Source of the DNA: Lepiota brunneoincarnata
Taxonomy: Eukaryota; Basidiomycota; Agaricomycetes; Agaricales; Agaricaceae
Assembly: GCA_023014365.1 (NCBI GenBank)
Contig: JAEBUN010000009.1
Coordinates: forward strand, 434,001 to 498,000
Direction: 5' to 3'
Length of the DNA: 64,000 nucleotides
Shown here: piece after piece, positions 1 to 11,053 of the stretch
How the letters are laid out: the number at the start of each line of letters is the position of its first letter
Numbering within the stretch: the first letter of the stretch is position 1
Notes under the pieces: model-generated
The model's database searches: none
Seen by the model: only the letters and a program-made list of their open reading frames with translations
Told to the model about the DNA's origin: nothing
Program-made: the position numbers and the translations under genes

Positions 1-1351
1 CAGATCACAAGGGACGCGGGAACCCAGAACCAAATCAAACCCTCCAAGATGTTGTTGACGATGAAGTGACTAAACAGAGCTCAGTAAACGAACCGCCGAA
101 AAACATGGGAACATGCCTTGACACCACAATCATCAAGAGAGTCATGTGTACCCAACAGAACAGGCCAAATTGTTGTTTCAAAAAACCCTTCTTCAGTGAC
201 ATGACGAAGCCCATAAAGCCTATGACGTAGAGGGTAAAACTGATTATTCGGTGGTTTGTTGCGAAAGGTAAAAGCTGAGCATCGGCAAAAACGACATGCT
301 GCGGGTACAATCAAGAAGCGAAGTATATCTTAACGGCCTCAACGCACCTTAAAATAATAGATGATGCTTTCGCCGTACAAGAAATAGTTTGTGACAGCAA
401 AGAAGTACCAGTTCAAGGTCTTGCTCCAAGGATCCTTGGCTTTTATTGCCCCTTTGTCGTTGCCTTGGCTATCGGTCATGGCAAGAGAGAAGAGAGCTGT
501 CACCTCCCGATAGACGAGAGTCTGACAAAGCAGTACAAGGACAATCATATAAGCATGTCCCATAAGCAACAACCCTGAAAACACGATATCAGCTCCCAGG
601 TCTGAGAGGTGCTGAGAAGACCACACCTATAAATCCTCCAATCATGATCAAAGTCCATATCGTCCGTGTTAGCAGATTTTGTCGTTTCTTCTCCTTCTCT
701 GCATTGGACGCCGGTTTTTCTGGTGATTTCGAGTTCTCGACTTTGACACTCTCAGGTGGTGGTAGGTTATCAACGGCAGGCTCTGTCTTGAGCTGTTCAC
801 TTGGAGGAATTTGATCTGCGGGCAATGTTGATACTTCCTCTTGGTGAGGCTTTTGGGCAGTGACAGCAGGTGGAGGCCTTATTGAAGGCTCGGGAGGCAC
901 TTCGGCTACTACCTCTAGTTGAGGCTCAAATTGGGGTGGTCCAACTTGGGACAAGCGATTCTCCGGTAAGGGAGGCTCATGGGTGTCAGCCAAACCATTT
1001 AAGTCCGGTTCATCCCCAACCGCAAGTGGAGGCGTTGGCGTCGAAGAGTGCCGGAGTTCCTCCTCCCGTCTTTTCTTTGCTTCAGCCTTCTGCTGTTGTT
1101 TTTTTTCGATGCGAGCCTGGCGGGCCGCCTTCTTGTGAGCCGATTTTGAAAGTTTAGCGCGAGCTTGTATGCTGTAAATAACTCGTGGGTACTGTGGTGG
1201 ACAGTATGTCGCGCGGAAGTGCATACCTCTCTGCTGGTTGGTCTCCGGTGACTTCTTCGTCGATGTCCTCTCCAGACTCGACGTCAAGAGCTGCAAAGGC
1301 GGTTTTAGAAGCAAAAAGACTACGAGCGGTAGCGTCGGACTGTCCACTCAT
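1..1351 (-). CDS. CDS1: Phosphatidate cytidylyltransferase (CDP-diacylglycerol synthase), 3' part cut by window start
   Basis: Makes CDP-diacylglycerol from phosphatidic acid and CTP, the branch point to phosphatidylinositol and cardiolipin, in the ER membrane. Exons read on the minus strand are 1351-1227, 1171-627, 574-348, 298-117 and 69-1, with consistent phases. The N-terminal 200 or so residues are Lys/Arg/Glu-rich then Pro-rich and low complexity. After them come membrane segments: the TIWTLIMIGGFIG helix, the GHAYMIVLVLLCQTLVYREV helix, and the stretch KKGFLKQQFGLFCWVH followed by EGLIWFWVPAS, all typical of eukaryotic CDS1. The C-terminal CDP-alcohol signature lies outside the window. 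The start at 1351 (MSGQSD) is the first ATG in frame after a stop-free leader. The intron 116-70 has a GC donor (AAG/GCATGT) instead of GT; using it restores the conserved reading SSHFIVNNILEGL. TOP1 ends 242 bases upstream in the same orientation. Confidence 0.9.
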
Positions 1352-1593
1352 TGCCGAGGATAGAGCGAATGGTCGTGCCAGTCTAAGGAGACCCGTGACA
1401 CGCGACCTGACGTTTATTTGGTCCACAACGCTCCATGGCAAACACACAAGCCCCACCCTACTCTCACGCAAATATTCGATGGATATCTCTATAACAGCAC
1501 GACGATATGTACATGTGTATGACGCACCGGCAAGGGCAGCCAATGTCGCGAAATAAATACTAAATCTATCGTAGTGCTACACCCATGAACACC

Positions 1594-4500
1594 TTAGAAC
1601 TTCCAGTCCGGGTCGACCTCCATTGCCCAGGGGACTTGAGGACGAATCAGTAATATCAGCACGTGGGTAGTATCTTCGGAGAATCGACGTACACTTGGTC
1701 ACCAATGTCTTTGAGAAGATCTTCTCGATCGGAACATGGTGTATCTGACACCATGCAGCAGTGATCCTACGAGCTCATGGGTAAACGAGCCAGCAAGGAG
1801 CTGAAAGGATATCATACCGCGGGTCAAGGTAATTGATTTTACTAGATGAAAGTAGTGTTGTTAGTAGGCAAACCTCGAGAACGTAGTTTACGAACCTCGT
1901 GCCCAAAGCAATCTCTTTCGTCTCGTCACGATCAATCATCTGCAACTTGAAAGCTTTGACCTTTTCTGCCAGCTTGTCGATCATTTCCTCGAGTTTATCC
2001 GTAGACTTTTCGCGTTTAAGTGTTGCCTTTTTCGTGCCCCGTTCCTTGGCAAGCCGCTTGAAGTCCCCTTCTATTGCTTCCAGGCGCTCCTGAAGAACGC
2101 TCTTATCATGCGGTGTTTTGCCTTCCTCCACGAGTTTCTCGTTGTCGCGAGAAAACTTCTTCTCTGCCTTTTCGATCTCTTTCTCTTTGAGTTGTTGCTC
2201 GTGATCAGCGATCCATTCGTCTTCCAAGTCAGATTCATCATTCATGTATTTCTTGTTCTTCTTGAACTTGGGATCAATTGCGAACAGAGCGTGGCGCAGT
2301 TTCATGCAATCGTACTTGAGAGCGCGATACTGGGTACATGGTCGTCAGAACAAAACCAATGCTGGTATGGCAGCGGACGCACTCTGTTCCGCATGCGTTC
2401 CATAGACTGATCATGGGTCTTGGGTACAGTCCTCTGATGGTTACACAGAATGGCAACCTCTCGGTTGGCTTTATTATAAGCGTTCAGCTTCTCCTGCAGG
2501 GTCGCGTTGGCAAGCAAGTCTTCATCAAGCAACCTTTGGAATGTGCTGGAGGCATTGAAGGTACGGAACACTTTCGCTGTCAAGCCTTTCATTTCGTTGT
2601 TGAGATGCTTATTCAACGAACTCGTCTGATTGTCCTAGTGTCAGCCCGTTCTGTCCACCATTCCAACAGTTAGGAATCCTTACATTCACTCGGTCGAATA
2701 AACTGTCATCGTCATTCTTGTTCTCCTTAAAGATTCGAATGTTCTTAAACACCTGTGTATCCACCGGAACCCTGTTCCAGTATCGGATGGAGTCTTTACC
2801 CAGGAAGTCGAAGACGATATGGTTGGGTGCCTCTAATGTCACGTGCTCACAGCGTAGCGAACAACAACCCACAGTATCAGCTTCATCCTCGCCCTTCTCG
2901 TTTCCGGCTCGAAGGGCCAACTTATCAATGAAGTACATGGCGGTTGCACGCTGACGATCTGCCATGACTTTCGACTTGAGATCGGCAGTGTAATTGAGGC
3001 GAATACGGTCCACGTGATCCTGCCAAAAAACTGGTTGGCAAAAATCCGCCTCAAGCGTCAGAGCTCACCTTCAGCTCTCGCGCTTTCTCAAACTTCTGCA
3101 TGTCGCTCTGTCCTTTGAGAGAACTGCCGGCAGCGAGGAAAACGTATTTATGATTTCCATTGATATTTTCCGTCCAGTTTGCCAGCCAGGTGACGGTGTT
3201 ATCATGCTGGACAGCTTTCCATTTGCCGGGAACGTTCGGTACGGGTATTGGCGCATCCTTCCCAATGTTAAGAGTGATGTCTTCAGGTCTCACCCGTAGC
3301 TATGCAGATTCTCAGCCATGCGCAAGCAAGTACCATGCCACCACTTACCTTCAATGCACCTTTCTTGGGATGTTCGCCACGTCCTCGGAAGAGGCCTGGA
3401 GGCTCGACCCTGAAGTTCCCAACCTTTTCCTTGCGACCATCGAGGAGGCAGTGTGTGTACTTGGCTTCCAGCTCGTCCTTGGTTTTCTTTGCGGCCTTTT
3501 TCTCCTCGGACGTCATCGTCTTCTTCTTGGCTTTTTCCGCTTCGAAGTATTCAAACATGGGTCTAAAGTCGCAAAGTTCAAAACTGGTTATGATTGTGCC
3601 ATCTTGCTATAATATGATGAATGACTAATAACATGCAGCAGTTGGATGCCTACCGGAGGGTGTTCTTTCATGACCTTCTTCCAGTCCTCGAAGAAGTTCT
3701 TGTTAAAGACGGCATCTTCGGCGTGCGGTGTCTCAAGCATGGCAGCATAAAAACCGGCCACTTCCTCGGCCTCTGGAGGGAGGTCAACGGGTTTACCTGC
3801 AAGGCATCAGATCCAAAGAGTATCTGATAAGTGCACAGGACCCACCATTATAATTCATTTTAATATGAGGGGGAAGAGGTTCGTAGGGTGGCGGGAAGAA
3901 GACACCATAGTGTTCCAAAGTTGTCCACTTGGCAGTCCCATCACCGTTTGGATCCTGCTCCCACCATTTGAAGGCGGGCTCTTCTCCTTCCTTCTCCCTT
4001 TTCTTCCCCTTCCCATTCAGGGGCCCCACTTCCCCTTCCTCTTCCTTTTCTCTGTTCCACTTCTTAGCTTTAGGGGCGTCGGGACCAGACGTCTCCCCCC
4101 TGGTTGCTTTGGCACGACCTTTGGCCTCGGACTTCGTAGATTTATCGTCATCAGTCTGCCTCTTGACTTGTCGTCCCTTCCCGTTTCCTTTCTTCGAGGC
4201 AAGAGGCTTATTGTCTTCGTCAGAATCCCTCTCGAAGGCGTCATCCTCCTGCTTCAACTTCTTCTTGGGGGGTTTCTTGTTCGCGATGCCGGAGTTGGTT
4301 GATTCACCCTTGCCGTTCCTGTTTCTCCGCACAGCTTTCGCCGGTTTGGCAGGAGAGGACGCCAAGGGAACATCATCCTCACTGGACGAAGGATCAGCGA
4401 CAGCAGGTTTCTTCCGCTTTCGGGGGGGAGATGCTCTTCCCGGCTTTCGCGCGGCCTGCAAGGCAGCAAGTGCAGGATCAGTGCCAAGCCATTACAGAAA

Positions 4501-4675
4501 TGGGACGGAGAAGACGAACAAGGGGTTGGTCATCGTCATCACTCATCTCGTAGTCCCCCTCCTGTTTGACGTGTCCATTCGTCTGAGGCAGGCTGCTGTG
4601 ATTCTTGCCGTTGGTTGCGGACTTTGTCGCAAGCGGTAGATCGTCCTCTGAGAACATGGCGGAATCGCTTGACAT
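1594..4675 (-). CDS. TOP1: DNA topoisomerase I (type IB)
   Basis: Relaxes supercoils by transient single-strand nicking. I could join 11 exons (4675-4496, 4455-3846, 3796-3654, 3606-3349, 3299-3069, 3019-2684, 2634-2383, 2329-1896, 1841-1818, 1766-1693, 1634-1594) with every phase matching, giving 860 residues. The first 240 or so residues are acidic/basic disordered. Then follow the WWE-type start of the core ([20 protein letters not shown]), the [10 protein letters not shown] block, [12 protein letters not shown], the catalytic-core residues in [22 protein letters not shown], a charged linker, and the C-terminal domain [14 protein letters not shown] with the active-site Tyr. It ends in [13 protein letters not shown]. 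The catalytic Tyr sits on exon 9, only 24 bases long and phase-symmetric. Start 4675 is the first in-frame ATG. It is divergent from the complex I gene at 4968. Confidence 0.95.
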
Positions 4676-4967
4676 TTCAAAAATCGCTGAACGAAGGTAC
4701 TATAGAGGCCGAAAAGAGTGTATAGGGCAATATATACAAGGCAGAGATTAAGTAGGGGGGGTATGAGAGAGTGGGAGACGTTTGGCATGTAACAACTGTT
4801 GATCAATGCTAAGTCGTACAAACCGGCCCTAAAGTGCCAGATCACGACTCTTGTTCCCCATTCTAGGCAATCTACCGTGGACACAATCACCGTAGCACCT
4901 CTGTAAGTCAACCTCAGTCAACTAGCCCAGCCTGGGCCTGAGCGCAGTCTGACCATTGGGATCCAGG
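4676..4967. promoter_or_regulatory. Divergent promoter region TOP1 / complex I B12 subunit
   Basis: The 292 bases between the two start codons must carry both promoters and both 5' leaders. I see no clear TATA box or other named element. Open frames here (for example on the minus strand 4543-4911) overlap TOP1 exon 1 in another frame and are not convincing. Confidence 0.5.
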
Positions 4968-5162
4968 ATGGCCAATCTCCCACTTTTTAGAGATCCATGG
5001 GCAAAGAGAGAGGCCTGGCGGCATAGCCCTGTCTTCCAAAAACGCGTTATGTTCCGAAATATTTTCCCCGGGTTTGGCATCGCCGTCGTTGCCTTTTCCG
5101 CCTATGTCATCGCGGACAACTTCATTTTCACACCCGGAACGCAGGAGCACAAGCACCATTAG
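4968..5162 (+). CDS. NADH:ubiquinone oxidoreductase B12/NDUFB3-like accessory subunit
   Basis: A 64-residue single-exon protein. The DPWAKREAWRHSPVF block matches the RDPWxRNEAWR motif of the complex I B12 (NDUFB3) family, followed by a single hydrophobic membrane segment (IFPGFGIAVVAFSAYVIAD) and a short tail ending EHKHH. By family it is a one-helix accessory subunit in the membrane arm of mitochondrial complex I. The ATG at 4968 is preferred; the frame is open slightly upstream but only with a TTG. The protein is short, so assignment rests on the one motif plus the single-helix layout and His-rich end. Confidence 0.8.
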   Translation: MANLPLFRDPWAKREAWRHSPVFQKRVMFRNIFPGFGIAVVAFSAYVIADNFIFTPGTQEHKHH

Positions 5163-6068
5163 AGCGTGAGTTCAACTCCTAAAGTTCAAACCAGATCTTA
5201 GCGACCTGATAGAGTGCGGATAGATTACGGCGGGCCCGATGACCTCCCCCCCCCTCGGCTGGTAGTTCGCAGGTACCATTAGACCAGAACAATCCTGATG
5301 ATAGTACATAGACACGCAGGGCGGTACATTGTTTGGCGCGCGACTAATATTCCATAAGCTTAAATTCCCTCCTGCTGATGATCATGAGACCACCGTTAGT
5401 GTTTCCTCACTTCAATCACACTACTATCGCTTTTGGAGGAGTCTTGTTCTATGTAGTGGTCCGCTGAAACTTCTTTTCAAATGCCTCGTTTCATTCCCAA
5501 AACACAAAGATGGTTTGACTACGATGCCGCTACTGGCCATTCGGGCCCGATACCTGAAATTCCCCCAATCACGCCCTCATTTACCTCACTTGTGAAGGGA
5601 ACGGCCAGCTGCGAACGCGCGTGGTGTCCAACATATCATTTCTGCATTGGAAGCACCAAGCCTGCCGACTTGTCACAAACCAAGTACAAGCCCTGATCGC
5701 CACGTTATTTTTGCAATCGGACTCGAATGCGCTGGACGACACCCGTTGATGATGACAACCGTTCCCTCGGCTCCCGCGGCATTGTGTTTGAGCAGTCGAG
5801 TTGCGCGCGCTTCAGAATCTTAAAGCAGGGTGGAGATGGCGGATAGTGGCTAGGAGCTATAGAGATGTATGCAAATCGGGCTCATCAGGTATCACGGATG
5901 CCGAAATTGTTGAAATTGGGAGCACCTTAATTTTTGTTTTAAAAATTTACAGTCAGTTGGGTCTTCCAGCTATTCTCAACAACACAAACATATGTTTGGG
6001 TTTTCTTGCAGTACATAAGTTCCTGAACTCTAGGGATCTCAATGTACCATCTATGCAGAGAAGGAGAA
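5163..6068. other. Intergenic, no gene recognised
   Basis: Lies downstream of both the complex I gene and ILV1, so it holds two converging 3' ends. Open frames such as 5481-5696 have no recognisable motif. A run of nine or ten C lies near 5247. Confidence 0.5.
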
Positions 6069-8126
6069 TCAGCCTCGCAAGTAGCGACGGTATACGGGGT
6101 TATCTGTTTCTTCCACATAGGAATAGTCTAATTTCCGAAGAAAGGCGTCAAAAGCCAGATAGTCTGAGGGTGGGACTTGTATGCCTGCAAGAACTTTGCC
6201 AAGATCTAGCGAAGAGAATCGACACCGCCAATACCAGAGAGATCCGAGCCGAACGTACCTCCCCCATGGTTGCGGTAGTGAAACAATGAGATATTCCACC
6301 CCTGATGCAAGCCTGCGAGAAACTTGCGCAATGCTCCAGGTCTCTCGGGAAATGCTAGTTCATATTTATGGTCAACACCAAGCAAGATCAGGACAAAAAT
6401 GCAGCGCACCAAATCTAAAGACGCGTTCATTTGGGACAGTATGACAGCCACCGATCATATAGCGCGCGTGACTTTTTGCAAGTTCGTCATCGCTGATATC
6501 AAATCCTTTCATATTCTCGGCATCTAGATCGGCCAAAACCTGCTTAACTTCGGCCGTCCTGTTTGGAGAGTCGAGTTTAAAGGATAGCAAAACGTGGGCT
6601 CTGTCCCCGGAGACGTTATAGCGGTATATAAACTCCGTAACCGAGCGCGGGTGAATAACTGAATGTAGTGCAATAAAGCTGGGCCAAGATATCAGAGGGG
6701 TAGATCAGTGTTTGTGAATTCACAAGGCTTGCCTTCCTGGCCGCTCAGGTATGTCAACGCCAAGAAGTGCCTCTCGGCCTTCACCAAGTTCTGCACGCTC
6801 CGCAACGAAACGTAAACGGTCGAAGTTCATATTAGCCCCACTGACAACCGCCACGAATCTCTTCTGTGCGCCTACGAGCTTGTTCTTGAGGATGTAGCGT
6901 TTGAGACCCGCTAAAGCAAGGGCACCAGCGGGCTCAGTCACTGATCGAGTGTCTAAAAAAGTTCGATGATGCATAGTTGTCCTTCTGTATTCCATGAAAC
7001 CTACCCTCAAAGATATCTTTGATAGCAGCGCAAATTTCATCATTATCGACGATAACAACTTCGTCAAGAAGCCGTTGGCATATCCTGAACGGTTCTTCGC
7101 CTACGATTTTGACCGCTGTGCCATCGCTGAAGGGGCCGACCTCATGGAGGGTCACACGTTCACCCTTTGCTATGCTGCGAGCCATTGCATCCCCATCAAC
7201 GGTCTCGACACCAATGACCCTCGTGTTTGGGCTGCCAATGCGCTTGACATACTCTGAGATGCCAGCGATGAGCCCGCCTCCCCCGACGGCACCAAATATA
7301 CCATCGAGTTTGTCCGAAATGGGGAGTTGTTTTAAGATCTCCATCCCGACAGTTCCTTGGCCAGCGATCACCAATGGGTCATCATAAGGAGGGACGAATG
7401 TAAGTCCATGTACTGCCGCCAATCGTGCGCATTCTGCCTTTGCTTCGTCAAAGTCGTCCCCATGAAGGACGACTTTTGCACCTAGTCGAGCAACATTGCG
7501 AACTTTGATGGTGGGCGTCCCCTTGGGCATTACAATGGTGCATGGGATTCCAAGTCGCGCTCCAGAGAGGGCAACCCCTTGTGCATGGTTTCCTGCGAAA
7601 ATGAGAGAGGTATCATGAGTAAGCGTCATCCAAATTTAGACGGATGGAGAAAATAAATCTCGTGTAAGTCTACGCACACTGACCCGCACTACAAGTCACG
7701 ACCCCTTTCCACCGCTCCTCTTCGTTGAGGCTAGCCATGAAGTTATAGGCACCTCGGATCTTAAAACTAAAGACCTCCTGGAGATCCTCGCGTTTGAAGC
7801 CATACTTCATTGCCTAGTTTCGTGCTGAGGTTAGTTGCCAAGACCAGTGGTGTTTCTTTGAGGATCTCGTAGACTTTGGCGGTAAGGATCAACCGTAGAT
7901 AATCGGGTGTATTGCAAGGCAAGAGATTGTGGGCGGCAAGACGCGGATAGGTGAGAGGTTCTGGCGCGTGGGACGCATATTCTAACGTAGCAGTTGGTGC
8001 CATGAGAGGTAGCGGAATGCAGTTGAACAAGGTTGAATTGAAACCTCTCGATCGAGCACGTGCTAGATTAGGCCGCGTCGTCCGACGAAAGACCGCCGAC
8101 GTCCGAAGGAGCCTTTGGATGTGCAT
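6069..8126 (-). CDS. ILV1: Threonine dehydratase (threonine deaminase), mitochondrial, with apparent one-base frameshift
   Basis: First step of isoleucine synthesis: PLP-dependent deamination of threonine to 2-oxobutanoate in mitochondria. Exons (minus): 8126-7684, 7592-7005, 6952-6733, 6678-6410, 6354-6259, 6205-6069. The start at 8126 gives an Arg-rich, Ser-rich leader typical of a mitochondrial presequence. Seen: [15 protein letters not shown], the PLP-lysine block [29 protein letters not shown], the Gly loop [20 protein letters not shown], then two ACT-like regulatory halves ending RRYLRG. Exon 1 is one base too long: near 7796 the frame must shift by one between VWL and [12 protein letters not shown], just before the catalytic Lys. 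Intron 6732-6679 has a GC donor (AAG/GCAAGC). The gene is divergent from the PHD-finger gene. Sequencing error is the simplest reason for the shift, pseudogenisation the alternative. Confidence 0.92.
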
Positions 8127-8694
8127 ACTTGGTCCTCCCAGGAGGTAACCGTTTATCGCTGGAAATTACAAGTGGAAGCTCGGCTTTTGAGAGCAACGCA
8201 ATGGCTGAGTTGTTGGACGATGTCAGAATTTATGCCATACGAGTGCATAGTCCGTTCGCACACTCTGGCATGGACGGATCTTGGGGGAGTGCGGGTCAAG
8301 GATAGAAATAAATACTGAAGCTCCATCCGAAGGTCACTTGAAGGGCTCGATGCCGTGTCCCCAAGCTGACCCTTTTTCGATGCAACTGTCGGGTTCCGAG
8401 ACATCGAAGCGTCTTGTAAAGAGTATGCCCAGTGGTTACATATACAGACACGTGTTCCTAGCACCGCCAGACTCCATACTGGTGTAGTACAGAACATACT
8501 GCACGAATGGAGAGGACAACCGGGAAGGGAAAGGCGACGTGAAGGGCGGGGCGTGCGCGTGATGTCGAGTGGAGATCACATGACTGGTCCCAAGGTTTGG
8601 ACGCACAGCGCACAGACAACTTGGTCGATTCCCTCTCTCTCCATCCTTCCATCCTTTGCAACACCCACCACCGCAGCTCACTCACCCGCCATCC
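8127..8694. promoter_or_regulatory. Divergent intergenic region ILV1 / PHD gene
   Basis: 568 bases between the two start codons. The half next to the PHD gene is pyrimidine-rich (CTCTCT, CCATCC, CACCACC), as is common in fungal 5' leaders. I see no coding sequence and no specific factor site I can defend. Confidence 0.45.
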
Positions 8695-10816
8695 ATGGCC
8701 CAGGCCGCCACCATGGGCCCACCTCTCTCTCCTCGGGAAATCCGTCGTTCTGGACGCCGCTCTGCCCCTTCCGCCTCCACCAGTGCTTCCAAGTCCCCCG
8801 ATTCCGACCTGCCTCCCAGACAGAAGGAAACCACCCAGAGACCGCTCCCATCTTCGTCCACCTCAGCTCGCAACAAAAAGCCGAAAGATGACCCAGAAGA
8901 ACACGGCGATGATCGTAAACATGCCACTACATCCGCGCACTCATCCACTGCCACTGCCAATACCTCTACACACTCAAAAGGAAAAAGAAAAACCAAAGAA
9001 AAGGACAAGCAGAGGCTCGGCGTCGATATTGGCGCAGAATCCCTGCCAGACCCAGTAGATGAGAAGACGACGGAATCACTAGAAGAGGAGGAAGAACAAG
9101 GTATCACCCGTTGTGTGTGTGGTAGCACTGGTGCGTCGTCGTACCTACAGTCCCTACATATCACCTGTTCATAAGTACTCAAGGTGAGGACGAGACCGAC
9201 GCTGGTGAATTCATGGTCCAGTGCGAGACGTGCAAAGTCTGGCAGCACGGGCTTTGTATGGGCTATGAGTCTGAAGATCAGGTCCACGACGCTGACTACT
9301 ACTGCGAATTATGTCGGCCAGAATTACATGGAGATTTGCTCAAGTATGGGCCTCACCTCTCTAACTTCTTCCTGTGTTGACAACCTTTGCAGAAAACTGG
9401 CTAAAAAAGCTCGGCACTCATCTACAACTTCACATGGAGCAGTCGCACCACGCATATCCCGGTCCCGTTCACCAGCCTATCTCTTGAAGCAGCCTTCAAA
9501 GAGACGCAACACCATGAATAGCCGGGATGCTGCCTTTGATGAGAGTTTGAAGGAAATCATCGAGGCAACCGCTGCAGAGGCTGCAGCAGTTCAAGAGAGT
9601 GTCGCACAGGCAACCCAGGCGAACGTTGCCCAGCAAGATATCGACAATGATCCAGAAGTTGGACCTAATAGCAAGAAGAAAAGGAAACGAACAGAGGACG
9701 ACGCGTAAGTTTACAAGCTCGGGTTATTACTGCATTGGCTCTAAAGAGCAGATAGGACGAGTAAGAAACGTACCAGATCCGCCTCCAGCGCATCCGATCA
9801 ACAGCCAACCGCTCCCCCTCGACCCCCCACACCACCTCCCAAAACATCATCACAGTCCACTACATCCACCACCAAAGCACCCGGTCGTAACAAGCGCACA
9901 GCTCGCAAAAACGCCCCTATTACTGATACGCCAGCACCCCCTGAGGGTGATGAAAGTGAGAATATTACCCCCTCTTTTTTGACTTGTTCCCTCACTCACG
10001 TGATGTCATCCAGCAACTCACCCAGCCACCACCAAACGACAAGGAGCTAGCAATCGGACCAGAGGATCTGGCTTTACCAAGCGTCCGCCCATATCCCATA
10101 TCAACTCCCATGGAAATAACAACATGAATCATGAACAAGGATCACGCCGAGGGCAACCCAATAGCACAAACGGCCACAGCAACTCTACTCTGGAATCGAC
10201 ACGCTCTTACCGAAATTCACATGCATATGCCGTCTCACAGCAACCTCTATTCACTTCGTGGGGTCTACCAGACTACCTTGCGCATCTGGAGGAGATGCTA
10301 CCGACGAATACTCCACAACCTCTGGAAATCCAGTCCGGAGGTGCAAATGGTGCAGGTCGGGAAAGTACCGAGACGACAATGGAGCGAGGTGTGAAGGTTA
10401 AATGGCCAAGCAAACGAATGAGCGTCGGTGATATGAACAAGCGTGTCCGATCATTGGTGGAATGGGTTGGTCGAGAACAGGCAAATGCATTGGATAGGGA
10501 ACGACGAAGAGAGTCCCTAGAGAAAGCTCTCATGCAGGAGCTAGAGTCTTCGGGGAAAGAGTCTGCTAACACTGATGACAATACGATGGTTGTCGATGGA
10601 GTTTCCCGGAATTCGGGTCAGGGCAAATCAGCGGCAGACTCGGAGCACGAATTCAGGGCTTCTTCGACCGCCCTCTGGAAGACTGATGAAGGGAAACCGT
10701 TGTCCACTATGAAGATGATGGAGGAGCTGATGGAGGAGCTAATAGGGTTTCAGGAGAAGTTTGGTCCTGGTGCCAAGGCTAGAGAGAGGGAGAGGCGGTC
10801 AGCAGCCACGAGCTAG
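8695..10816 (+). CDS. PHD-finger protein, CTI6-like
   Basis: Exons 8695-9130, 9184-9343, 9393-9704, 9756-9955 and 10014-10816 join with exact phases to 636 residues. The PHD finger spans exons 1 and 2: ITRCVCGSTGEDE, then FMVQCETCKVWQHGLC and DADYYCELCRPE, a complete Cys4-His-Cys3 zinc pattern. Flanks are disordered and rich in Ser, Thr, Pro, Lys and Arg, with a basic KKKRKR stretch that may be a nuclear signal. A conserved C-terminal block (LFTSWGLPDYLAHLEEMLP, then MSVGDMNKRVRSLVEWVGRE) is shared, as far as I recall, with fungal CTI6 proteins of the Rpd3L histone deacetylase complex. Binding methylated H3 tails is the family expectation, not shown here. The start is the first ATG; a second ATG seven codons on is also possible. 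Confidence 0.82.
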
Positions 10817-11053
10817 CAATCATCTTGTTTTGTTCCTTCTCTATTTTCTGGTTCCAGGGTTTCAGGACTCTCGCTATTGTGTATTTTATCTGATATGATA
10901 CTGTCTACATAATGTGCATTAAATTGTATGGGTCTGACTGCTTGTCAAAGGCCCTGATTCCAAACAAGGGTGCCTTGATTGCCATATTCGCTATATAGTA
11001 AACGCACATTTGTCGCAAAACAGAACACCAACCAACTAGCAGGTGACTCTGTT

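Noticed and set aside
3865..4639. Long plus-strand open frames (145 and 236 residues) over TOP1 exon 2
   Set aside because: They are mirror images of the Lys/Glu/Ser-rich TOP1 N-terminus (Phe/Pro/Ser-rich translation) with no motif.
5481..5696. 71-residue plus-strand open frame
   Set aside because: No motif, no splice-supported extension and no known family; left as intergenic.
7800..7842. A 40-base intron in ILV1 that would avoid the frameshift
   Set aside because: A CTAAC and a terminal AG are present, but the removed residues ([15 protein letters not shown] region) are well conserved in threonine dehydratases and the intron would be unusually short.
8682..9287. 201-residue open frame on the minus strand over the PHD gene
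   Set aside because: It is antisense to exons 1 and 2 of the PHD-finger gene, is Ser/Val/Phe-rich low complexity and has no motif; the plus strand carries a complete zinc finger and matched splice phases.
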